A stretch of DNA of 64,000 nucleotides from CAZJHX01 sp964545715 (GTDB lineage: Bacteria > Myxococcota_A > UBA9042 > GCA-2863065): NCBI GenBank assembly GCA_964545715.1, contig CAZJHX010000047.1, positions 1 through 64,000 on the forward strand, read 5' to 3'. The notes beneath the pieces are model-generated. The model saw only the letters and a list, made by a program, of their open reading frames with translations. It made no database searches and was not told where the DNA came from. Numbering within the stretch: the first letter of the stretch is position 1; every line of letters begins with the position of its first letter. The position numbers were made by a program, and so were the translations under genes. Below, in pieces: positions 55,262-62,791 of the stretch.

Positions 55262-56671
55262 ATGAAACCCTTGCGGTGTCTCATTTTCATTGCTGCTGTG
55301 GCGGCCGCCGGATGCGGCTCGGACAGCAGTCCGCCGGTCTTTCCGGCGCCAACGAACGACACGGGATCGACGACTGGCGGCGCGACCGACGTTGGCCAGC
55401 CCCCCAAGGACACGAAGGCGCCGCCCCAGGATAACGGCAAGCCGCCGACACCCGACGTGCAGCAAAACGACGAGCAGTTCTGTCCGCCCGGGTACGCGTT
55501 CTGCAATGGCAACACGCTGTTTACGTGCACGACGGACGGGGCCAAGTACGACACGCAGGTGTGCCAGCAGGGTTGCGCGAGCGGCGCGTGCAAGACCAGC
55601 TGCACAAACGGCCAGACCGCATGCCTGGACACAAAGACGCTGGGCGTCTGCCAGCCGGACGGCACCTACAAGACCCAGACCTGCACTCAGGGCCTGTGTA
55701 AAGACGGCAAGTGCACCAACGAGCAGACGCTGTGCAAGCCCAACGAGATCCTCTGCGATCCCGTGGCGGACAGCAAAAAGCTGGTCCAGTGCTCGCCCGA
55801 CGGCGTGTCGGTCAAGGACTTCCAGATCTGCCCCTTCGGCTGCGACAAGACCAAAAACGTGTGCAACGACCAGGTCTGTCAAAACGGCGAGAAGCGCTGC
55901 GCCCTGGACGCGCCCAACTGGGTCGAAGAGTGCCAGAACGCCCAGCAGTGGGTGAAGGTGACCGGCTGCCCGTTCAAGTGCAAGGACGGCGCCTGCGTCA
56001 CACCGACCTGCGAGCCCGGCGACCAGATCTGCGGCGACAAGGGCATCATGCTCTGCGCCGACGACCAGCTCAGCTACAAGAACATCGAAGACTGCAAGCT
56101 GGGGTGCATGATCAACCCGGCGGGCGGCTACCCGGCCTGCATCAAGTGCAAGGCCGGCACCAAGGGGTGCGACGTCTACACCATCACCAAGTGCGAGGAC
56201 CCGCTCGTCGGCTACGTCAATGACATCAGCTGTCCGTACCCCGACACGTGCGCTGCCGGCGAGTGCATCGACGTGCTCGAGCTCGATAAGACCGACGCGC
56301 CCGAAGACAACTACCTGGTCGTGATGAAGGAGTTCGTCGCGTGCATGCAGTTCGGCAACGACGGCGTGTGCAAGGGCCTGAACACCACGGCGATCGGCTA
56401 CCCCATCACCGTCGACAAGCTCAAGGACTGGCTGTGCGGCAACGACTCCCTGGAGTCCAGCTTCGTCGGTGACGAGTGGAGCAAGGCCAACGACCTGCTG
56501 GGCTGCGACACCTTCGACCTGACCGACATCTCCATGTTCACCGGCGCGATCAACCCCGGTCTGGACGGCGTGGAGTGCTTCGCCTTCTCGTCGGGCGGCG
56601 GCACCTTCTCAAACGCCAAAGAGATCATCGTGGACGTCTGCTCGAACTTCTCCAAGCAGGCCGGCAACTAG
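55262..56671 (+). CDS. Cys-rich lipoprotein
   Basis: The product has 469 residues. ATG 55262 follows GGAGG at 55252-55256, and the signal peptide ends A-A-A-G-C (Cys18). A Pro/Thr/Asp/Lys linker to about residue 70 leads to a series of Cys-rich units of 35-45 residues ('CPPGYAFCNGNTLFTC', 'CTNGQTACLDTKTLGVC', 'CKPNEILCD') up to about residue 345, similar in style to the Cys segment of the lipoprotein at 6172. A non-repeated C-terminal domain of about 120 residues follows. No enzymatic motif is seen. It is 54 nt after the pdx operon and ends 14 nt from the convergent HEAT-repeat gene. Confidence 0.8.
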   Translation: MKPLRCLIFIAAVAAAGCGSDSSPPVFPAPTNDTGSTTGGATDVGQPPKDTKAPPQDNGKPPTPDVQQNDEQFCPPGYAFCNGNTLFTCTTDGAKYDTQVCQQGCASGACKTSCTNGQTACLDTKTLGVCQPDGTYKTQTCTQGLCKDGKCTNEQTLCKPNEILCDPVADSKKLVQCSPDGVSVKDFQICPFGCDKTKNVCNDQVCQNGEKRCALDAPNWVEECQNAQQWVKVTGCPFKCKDGACVTPTCEPGDQICGDKGIMLCADDQLSYKNIEDCKLGCMINPAGGYPACIKCKAGTKGCDVYTITKCEDPLVGYVNDISCPYPDTCAAGECIDVLELDKTDAPEDNYLVVMKEFVACMQFGNDGVCKGLNTTAIGYPITVDKLKDWLCGNDSLESSFVGDEWSKANDLLGCDTFDLTDISMFTGAINPGLDGVECFAFSSGGGTFSNAKEIIVDVCSNFSKQAGN

Positions 56672-56685
56672 AGAGCTTCAGGCAG

Positions 56686-59241
56686 CTAGATCGCCAGCGG
56701 CTGGAGATGCTCCAGCTTTTTGCACCTCATACAGCCCACCAGCTTCACCCGCGCCAGCACGCCCACCTTCACGGTGGTCAGCGTCAGCGGCTGGCTGCAT
56801 GCCCCGCAGAACAGGCTCTCGCGTGCCTTTGCCAGCGCCGTCATCGCCCGCACCACCTGCTCGCGTAGCTCCCCTTCCACGTACGGCTCGGCGACCAGCG
56901 GCGCCAACACGTCCAAAGTGTGAAGCCCCCCACGCGCCAGCGCATGTCCGCGCGCGCCTGCCTCGTGGGCCTCCAACCACTCGCAGAGCGCGTCGATCTG
57001 CCGAGCCACGATGGTGGCGATGGTCTCTGCGACCAGCGCGACGGCGGTGTCATCCCCCTGCCGCAGCACATCGGCCAACGTCGCCAACAATCCCGGAATG
57101 GCGCGCTCATCACCCATCACCGTCAGCACATGGCACGCGGCCGCCCGCGCCGCCCACTCGGACGTCTCCAGACGGCGCAGCACCAGGGAAATCGCGCGCT
57201 GATCCTTGAGCGACAGCAGCGCGCTCGGGTTCCCACGCAGCAGACCGCCGGCCGCGGCTAGAAGGGCGCCCTCGCCCAGACGCTCCAGCGCTCTATCAGC
57301 CTCCTGCTGAACCCTGTGGTCGGGGTCATCCAGGGCGGTGACCAGCATCTCCACTGCCTGCGTCGCGTCCAGCTGACCCAGCAGCTCCGCGCCGGCCAGC
57401 CGGGCTCCGGCGGCCTCATCCGCTAGCAGCGTCAACCCCTCTTCGACCAGGCGATCGTCGCCCGTGCGCGCCAGTATCCGCACGGCCTCGGCGCGCACGT
57501 ACTGGTCGGCGTCCGCCAGCGCACCGACCAACGCATCGATGGACGCGCCGGACTCGATGCGACCGAGCGCCTCTACCGCGGCAAGACGCACACCCGGGTG
57601 GTCGTCCTTCTCCAGCCGCAGCCGCAGCGCCGGCACCGCAACACCCGTGCGCGTGTGCCCGAGCCCCGTCGTCGCAATCGCGCGGATATCCGGTTCCGGG
57701 CTATGCAGCAGATCACACAGGGGGCGTACGGCCTCAAACCCGGCGTCCGCCAGGCCACGCCACGCCAGGTCCCGCACCGACTCCACCGGATCCAGCAGCG
57801 CCTGCACCAGCACCGGCACGGACTCCGGGTCGCCGATACGCGTCAGCCCTCTCAGCGCGCACTCGCGCACCGCGGCGTCGTCATCCCCGACGCACTTCTC
57901 CAAGTCTGCACGAAACGCGCCGACCGCCGCCTCCGCTAAGATGTGGCACGCCGCCGTTCGAATCGTCGGGTCCTCGCTGTCCAGAGCGCCCCGAATGGTC
58001 TCCAGCGCGCGCGGATCATCCAGTTGTCGCAGGTGCTGCGGCTGACCGGCCAGCGCCTGGGTCACGGCGTGCGACAGTCGCGCCTCCCCCAGCGTCATCA
58101 GGGCGTCCTGCGCGGCGCCCTGCACCAGTGGATTGGGGTCGTGCAGCATCTTCAGCAGCGTCGACACACCCTCTTCTTTTTCGCCGATGCGCCCCAAGGT
58201 GACGGCGGCGACCCGGCGTACCAGCCAGGAGTCGTCCTCGGTCAGCTCGCGAATCGCCCCAAAAGCCCGCGGATCGCCCAAGCGTCCGAGCACCTCGACC
58301 GCCACCTGGCGCACGTCCAGAGACTCCGAGTCCAGCGCCTCGAACAGGCCCGGCAGCACGTGGTCCCCGCCGGCCCGGATCAGCGCCGCGATCGTGCGCT
58401 CCCGCTCGGCGCCTGGGCGGCTCGCCGTGGTCAGCAACAGCTCCACCGACTGCGTGTCCCCAAGCCGCGCCAGCGCCTGGTGAGCGGCCGTCTCCACCTC
58501 GATCGGCTGAGCACCGGTCAATCGCTCCAGATGCCCGCGCGCGCCTGGTAGGCCGAGCTCGCCCAGCGCGAGGCACGCCGCCGCACGCACTGTCGCATCG
58601 AAATCAAAGGCCAGCCGGCAGATCGCATTCAGCTCGTCCTCGCCACCCAACACCCCCAACGCCCGGCATGCGGCGCACCGGGCGACCGAGTCCCATGCGT
58701 CCAGGCGGGCCGCTATGCGCGGAGCCGCAGATGCATCGCCCAGGTGCTCCAGCGCAGCACACGCCGCCGCGGCGACATCCTGGTCCTTGTCCCCAAGCGC
58801 CTCGTACAGCGCCTCCATCAGCCGCTCATCAGGGTCCGCCGCGGCACCCGCGCGGCGACAGGCGCCGGACCTGATAGCCGGGTCGGTGTCCTCCATCGCA
58901 GCCAGCACCTGCTTGCGCAGCTGGTCGGGCGGCACGGCATCCAGCGCGACGGCCGCGGCGGCGCGAATGTCACCGTCGGCATCCCCCGAGGCGCCGATAA
59001 GCACCCGAAGCACCCGCGGTTGACCGGTCTCCGCCAGGGCCTGCACGGCGGCGGTGCGCACAAGGGCCGAGTCGTCCGCCAGCGCCTGGGTCAGCTGCAT
59101 CAGTCCCGCCGACCCGTCCAAGGTGGCCAGCGCGGATTGAGCGTGGGTGCGCACGTCGGTATCGGACGAATAGAGCTCGCCGCGAAGGCGGTTGCGTACC
59201 TCGATCAGGGCGAGCGGCTGCTGTGGGTCGTGGGCGGTCAT
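56686..59241 (-). CDS. HEAT-repeat protein with C-terminal zinc ribbon
   Basis: The product has 851 residues with no signal peptide. It is built almost entirely of about 25 HEAT/PBS-lyase-type repeats of about 31 residues ('VR.AA..AL..LGD..A...L'), forming a long solenoid, probably a protein-interaction scaffold. The C-terminus has a four-Cys zinc-ribbon-like motif at C812/C815 and C837/C840. It lies divergent to the triple-repeat lipoprotein (56 nt gap). The function is unknown; a role in assembling a complex is an inference from fold. The repeats are diverged, so it is not a recent expansion. Confidence 0.85.
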   Translation of the reverse strand: MTAHDPQQPLALIEVRNRLRGELYSSDTDVRTHAQSALATLDGSAGLMQLTQALADDSALVRTAAVQALAETGQPRVLRVLIGASGDADGDIRAAAAVALDAVPPDQLRKQVLAAMEDTDPAIRSGACRRAGAAADPDERLMEALYEALGDKDQDVAAAACAALEHLGDASAAPRIAARLDAWDSVARCAACRALGVLGGEDELNAICRLAFDFDATVRAAACLALGELGLPGARGHLERLTGAQPIEVETAAHQALARLGDTQSVELLLTTASRPGAERERTIAALIRAGGDHVLPGLFEALDSESLDVRQVAVEVLGRLGDPRAFGAIRELTEDDSWLVRRVAAVTLGRIGEKEEGVSTLLKMLHDPNPLVQGAAQDALMTLGEARLSHAVTQALAGQPQHLRQLDDPRALETIRGALDSEDPTIRTAACHILAEAAVGAFRADLEKCVGDDDAAVRECALRGLTRIGDPESVPVLVQALLDPVESVRDLAWRGLADAGFEAVRPLCDLLHSPEPDIRAIATTGLGHTRTGVAVPALRLRLEKDDHPGVRLAAVEALGRIESGASIDALVGALADADQYVRAEAVRILARTGDDRLVEEGLTLLADEAAGARLAGAELLGQLDATQAVEMLVTALDDPDHRVQQEADRALERLGEGALLAAAGGLLRGNPSALLSLKDQRAISLVLRRLETSEWAARAAACHVLTVMGDERAIPGLLATLADVLRQGDDTAVALVAETIATIVARQIDALCEWLEAHEAGARGHALARGGLHTLDVLAPLVAEPYVEGELREQVVRAMTALAKARESLFCGACSQPLTLTTVKVGVLARVKLVGCMRCKKLEHLQPLAI

Positions 59242-59297
59242 GGCGTCGAGCGGGGCCAGATTAGCGCAGTCTGACCCGACTGGTATAGTCCACCGCT

Positions 59298-60137
59298 GTG
59301 AACAGACTCCTACTCATCGCGCTGCTCGCGCTCTGTGGCTGCAACAAAGGGTCGACCGCGTCCAATGACCCGCCGCCGAAACCGACGACTGCGCCCCAAA
59401 CAAACGTCACGAAGGCGGTCGAAGAGACCCCGAAACCCACCGCCAAGGACAAGCTGTGCGACCGCGCGTTCGCCAATATGCTGGTGCTGCTCAAGGACGG
59501 GCCGGCCCCATCGCTGGAGCGCATGCGCCGCGAAAAGCCGGCGTTCATGACCAAATGCAGCGCCCAGCCCGACGACGTGGTCGCGTGCATCGCGGACGCC
59601 AAAGACGGGCTGGCGATGACCAAGTGCTCGGGCCTGCAGCCGGACGCGATCAAGCCCGACGAGAACATGCGCGACCTGTGCGAGCAGGCCTACACGCACT
59701 CCATCGAAATCGTCACGCGCGAGGGCGCGCCGGAGTCGGTGCTGGCCCAGATGGCCGATCGTCGTGAGGCCGCCGTCACGGATTGCACGCGGGAGGACCC
59801 GGCGCTGGTCCGCTGCATCCTGGCCGCGCCCGACGCCCAGACGCTGCGCACCTGCCGTCAGCACAAGCAGCCCAAGGTCTCAGCCGAGCACAGAGCGGCC
59901 TGCGAGGGCGCCCACGCCAACCTGCTGAAGGTGGTGGTGCCCGGCAAGGACATGCCCAAGCAGGCGATCGAGTCGATGCGCAAGCAGCGAGACCGGTTTG
60001 TCGGCGGCTGCATCAGCGATGACCAGAAGGTGGCCGAGTGCATGACGACGGCAAAGGACTTTGACGCGTTCAAGGCCTGCGCGGTGCCGACACCTACGCC
60101 TACGCCCGATCCAGCACGTCCGCGTACTGCACCGTAA
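59298..60137 (+). CDS. Lipoprotein with three tandem helical Cys units
   Basis: The product has 279 residues from GTG 59298, with a signal peptide ending L-C-G-C (Cys15). After a Pro/Thr-rich linker to about residue 52 come three related units of about 65 residues. Each starts C-(D/E)-x-A and has four cysteines at matched spacing: 'CDRAFANML', 'CEQAYTHSI' and 'CEGAHANLL'. A Pro/Thr tail ends the protein. It is likely a disulfide-locked helical-bundle surface lipoprotein. No family is recognised. Its 3' end overlaps the convergent PP2C-cNMP gene by 38 nt. Confidence 0.8.
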   Translation: MNRLLLIALLALCGCNKGSTASNDPPPKPTTAPQTNVTKAVEETPKPTAKDKLCDRAFANMLVLLKDGPAPSLERMRREKPAFMTKCSAQPDDVVACIADAKDGLAMTKCSGLQPDAIKPDENMRDLCEQAYTHSIEIVTREGAPESVLAQMADRREAAVTDCTREDPALVRCILAAPDAQTLRTCRQHKQPKVSAEHRAACEGAHANLLKVVVPGKDMPKQAIESMRKQRDRFVGGCISDDQKVAECMTTAKDFDAFKACAVPTPTPTPDPARPRTAP

Positions 60138-61290
60138 GCCCGCGCAGCCTGTCGCCCATGTTCAGCATGAACGACCACATCACTTTGGCGCTCAGAAACG
60201 GATCGCGCTGAATCAGCGCCCGAAAGTCCGGCCGGCGGATGCTGAGAATCGTCGACTTCTCCACCGCCGTGACCGTGGCTGAGCGCGGCAGGCCGTCCAT
60301 GAAGGCCAGCTCCCCCAGATACCCACCCGGCTCGACCCGCGTGAGATGAACGGGCCCCTTGGAGACGTCCAGGGCGCCCGAGTACAGGACCCAGATCGCG
60401 TCACCGGCGTCGCCCTCCGCGCACAGCTGTTCGCCTGCGCTCAAGCGACGCTCGAAGACGATCTTCAGCATGCGGACGAGCTCCTGGTCGCTGAGGTGCT
60501 TAAACAGCGCCATCTCGCGAATGCACTGCACTTTGCTCTCGGTGTGCAGCGCGGCATCCGAGTCGTTTTCTCCGTCGGCTACGCGCACCAACACGCCCGT
60601 CGCGCCGTCGTCGCCTGTCGCCGTGGTTGACCGCAGCGCGCGCTCCATGCCGCCGCGTAGAAGATCCCTGAGCTGCACGTCCGAAAACGATCGATACATG
60701 CCGTAGCTGCACAGCGGCAGCTCATCGCCCGGGCTCACGTCCAACCACAGGGTGTCCGCGCGCACCGTCGGCGTGTGGCCTACGGTCCGCGAGAGCACAT
60801 TTCGTGGTGAGAAGTCCTCATCGTCTTCGCGCAGAAGCCCCTGGGCCCGCATCTCGCCTACCAGCGTGTGGTCTTCGGTCAGGCGGCGAATCCCCCCGCC
60901 GGTCACCAGGTAGGCCCGGGTGTCGCCCACGTGTCCGATCACCGCGCCGGCGCGCCCGACGCACAGCACCGCCGCCGTAGCCGCCATGCCGCGGCACCCC
61001 GCGCGCCGCTGGCCCAGCTTGAAGATGTTCTCGGACGCCCGATCAAACATGCGCTCGACCAGCGCCAGCGCCTTGCTCCGCACGTCCGGATCGTTGGCGT
61101 CGCCGTCCAGGGCGGTCTTCAACAGCTCACGATGGCGGCGCACCTCTTCACAGAACAGGCGCGCCGCAGTGTGGCCGGACTTGCCCGGACCCAACCCGTC
61201 GGCCAGCGCGTACACGCCTGCCTCGTCGTTGCAGTAGACGCACTCGTCGTCGCGGGCCGAGACCCATCCCTGTGTCAGCGCGGTCGTCAC
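60100..61290 (-). CDS. PP2C-type phosphatase fused to cyclic-nucleotide-binding domain
   Basis: The product has 396 residues. Residues about 5-240 are a PP2C-like domain: D31-G in 'ALADGLGPGKSG', 'GHVGDTRAYL' at 119-128 (D123), 'DHTLV' near 140 and 'GDDGAT' near 226. The usual S-D-G metal motif reads S195-Y196-G197, so one metal-ligand Asp is missing. Residues about 262-375 are a cNMP-binding domain with a good phosphate-binding cassette ('GGYLGELAFMDGLPRSATV'). It is likely a signalling protein in the cytosol, possibly regulated by cAMP/cGMP; catalytic activity is doubtful. The barrel protein gene lies upstream on the same strand (24 nt gap). Confidence 0.85.
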   Translation of the reverse strand: MTTALTQGWVSARDDECVYCNDEAGVYALADGLGPGKSGHTAARLFCEEVRRHRELLKTALDGDANDPDVRSKALALVERMFDRASENIFKLGQRRAGCRGMAATAAVLCVGRAGAVIGHVGDTRAYLVTGGGIRRLTEDHTLVGEMRAQGLLREDDEDFSPRNVLSRTVGHTPTVRADTLWLDVSPGDELPLCSYGMYRSFSDVQLRDLLRGGMERALRSTTATGDDGATGVLVRVADGENDSDAALHTESKVQCIREMALFKHLSDQELVRMLKIVFERRLSAGEQLCAEGDAGDAIWVLYSGALDVSKGPVHLTRVEPGGYLGELAFMDGLPRSATVTAVEKSTILSIRRPDFRALIQRDPFLSAKVMWSFMLNMGDRLRGLTVQYADVLDRA

Positions 61291-61314
61291 TTACAGCGAT
61301 GGTAACAAAACTTC

Positions 61315-61905
61315 TTAGAAGCGAACGCCGACGCGGGTCTCGAAGCCCAGATAGAGCAGATCGCCGGCCTCTGGCGCCGCAGCTCGGGCCAGGGACACGC
61401 CGGCGTGCGCAAACCCGGTATCGCTGGTGCGGTCCGTGGTTGAGGACAGCGCTGTGCGCGTGTGTACGAGCGTGCTGGCCGTAAACCAGCGCCAGGTGAC
61501 CTGCAGGCCGGCGGCGGCGTCCAGCGCCAGAGAGTGCCGGGTGTCCGTGCCGCTTTGGATTCCGTATGCCCAGGGGCCGGCTCCGCGCTCGTACCCTATA
61601 TGTATAGAGGCCACCGGCGTCACCGTCAGGGGCAGACCCACGCGGACCCCGCCACGCACCGACGTCCGATTGCGCCGCACTGCATCGATCGGGACCCCGG
61701 GCTGCCCGGCGGAGCCTGTGTACCCCAGCGCCAGCTCCAGCGCGGTGTAGTCGGACAGCCAGTACCCGCCGGTCAGCGAGGCGCCGGCCGCGCTCTCCTG
61801 CAGCGCGATGTCCACGCCGACCTCGGCGAACGCGCGGCGATCGGGCGTCGCTTCGGCGGTTGTCGCCAATATGAGGACGATCAAAGCTGGGGTCAGGACT
61901 TTCAT
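61315..61905 (-). CDS. Small outer-membrane beta-barrel-like protein
   Basis: The product has 196 residues. A Sec signal peptide (residues 1-19, ending A-E-A) is followed by alternating amphipathic strands with aromatic residues ('GASLTGGYWLSDYTALELALGYTG', 'GGVRVGLPLTVTPVASIHIGYERG', 'AAGLQVTWRWFTASTLVHTR') and a C-terminal Phe ('VGVRF'). This matches eight-stranded OmpA-like barrels. The function is unknown. It precedes the PP2C-cNMP gene by 24 nt and diverges from bfd, so their promoters share the 163-nt gap 61906-62068. Confidence 0.75.
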   Translation of the reverse strand: MKVLTPALIVLILATTAEATPDRRAFAEVGVDIALQESAAGASLTGGYWLSDYTALELALGYTGSAGQPGVPIDAVRRNRTSVRGGVRVGLPLTVTPVASIHIGYERGAGPWAYGIQSGTDTRHSLALDAAAGLQVTWRWFTASTLVHTRTALSSTTDRTSDTGFAHAGVSLARAAAPEAGDLLYLGFETRVGVRF

Positions 61906-62012
61906 GCCCGGACTGTTTGCACCGTGCGTGCCACCACCTCATGCTGTTGCAGTGCACCGAATAGAACAATACGGGGGATCGGTTTGGAGCAGCCCTACTC
62001 CAAAGCTGGCGC

Positions 62013-62042
62013 TTGACTTTCCTATTGATAACTAGTATCAAT
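62013..62042 (+). promoter_or_regulatory. Promoter with overlapping Fur-box-like palindrome before bfd
   Basis: TTGACT (62013) and TATCAA (62036) are separated by 17 nt, a good sigma70-type promoter. ATTGATA-ACTAG-TATCAAT (62024-62042) has perfect 7-bp arms and covers the spacer and -10 box. Its shape fits a 19-bp Fur box. Iron-dependent repression of bfd-bfr is likely from context and known biology of these genes. Confidence 0.65.
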
Positions 62043-62068
62043 ATCAACATTGCCTCAGGGAGAGACGC

Positions 62069-62284
62069 GTGATCGTCTGTAATTGCAAAGCGGTATCGGA
62101 GAAAGTGGTCAAGGCGACCATGGACGCCGGTGCGCGCAGCGTCTCCCAGGTCGCCCAGGCCTGTGGCGCCGGCACCCAGTGCGGCGCGTGTGTGTGCGAT
62201 CTTCGCCGCCTTCTGGCCGAGCGCCGCGCGCGCAAGCCCTCCACTGTGAGACTGCTTGCGACCGCCGCTGGCGTCGTGTCATAG
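62069..62284 (+). CDS. bfd: Bacterioferritin-associated ferredoxin
   Basis: The product has 71 residues from GTG 62069, preceded by GGGAGAGA. It is a [2Fe-2S] protein that helps release iron from bacterioferritin. Ligand spacing fits the family: C4-x-C6 near the start and C38-x-x-C41, with 'VSEKVVKATMDAGARSVSQVAQACG' between. The C-terminal tail after residue 45 is basic and not needed for the cluster. bfr follows 30 nt downstream, and a Fur-box-like promoter is upstream. Confidence 0.93.
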   Translation: MIVCNCKAVSEKVVKATMDAGARSVSQVAQACGAGTQCGACVCDLRRLLAERRARKPSTVRLLATAAGVVS

Positions 62285-62314
62285 TCTCGCCGAACCTCAT
62301 TCGGAGCAGCGAAA

Positions 62315-62791
62315 TTGAAGGGCGACAAGCGGGTTATTGACCTTCTCAACGACGTGTTGACCGGCGAATTGACGGCGATCAAGCAGTACTTCCTACATTC
62401 GGAGATGGCGGCCAACTGGGGCTTTGAGCGTCTCCACCACAAGATTCGTAAAGAGTCCATCGACGAGATGAAGCACGCGGAGTCCCTTGTGGAGCGCGTC
62501 CTGTACCTCGAGGGGCTGCCGAACGTGCAGCGCCTGGGCAAGGTGCGGATCGGCGAAACGCCACTGGAGATGCTTCAGAGCGACCTGGCGCTGGAGCTCG
62601 ACGCCCTGCCGCGGCTGGTCAAAGGCATCGAGCTGTGCGCCGAGGTGGGCGACCCGGGCTCACGCCTGCTGTTGGAAGAGATCCTCCACTCCGAGGAAGA
62701 GCACGTCGACTGGCTGGAGGCCCAGCTGGAGCAGATCGAACTGGTCGGCATCCAGAACTACCTGGCCGCCCAAATCACCGACGACGACTGA
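62315..62791 (+). CDS. bfr: Bacterioferritin
   Basis: The product has 158 residues from TTG 62315, which gives the standard N-terminus 'MKGDKRVIDLL' with GGAG upstream. It stores iron as a 24-mer with intersubunit heme. Ferroxidase residues are in family positions (E18, E51, H54, and the later 'ALELDALP' and 'EEILHSEEEH' segments for E94, E127, H130), and the heme ligand Met52 is present. It is cotranscribed with bfd, and the aminotransferase frame begins in its stop codon. Confidence 0.97.
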   Translation: MKGDKRVIDLLNDVLTGELTAIKQYFLHSEMAANWGFERLHHKIRKESIDEMKHAESLVERVLYLEGLPNVQRLGKVRIGETPLEMLQSDLALELDALPRLVKGIELCAEVGDPGSRLLLEEILHSEEEHVDWLEAQLEQIELVGIQNYLAAQITDDD

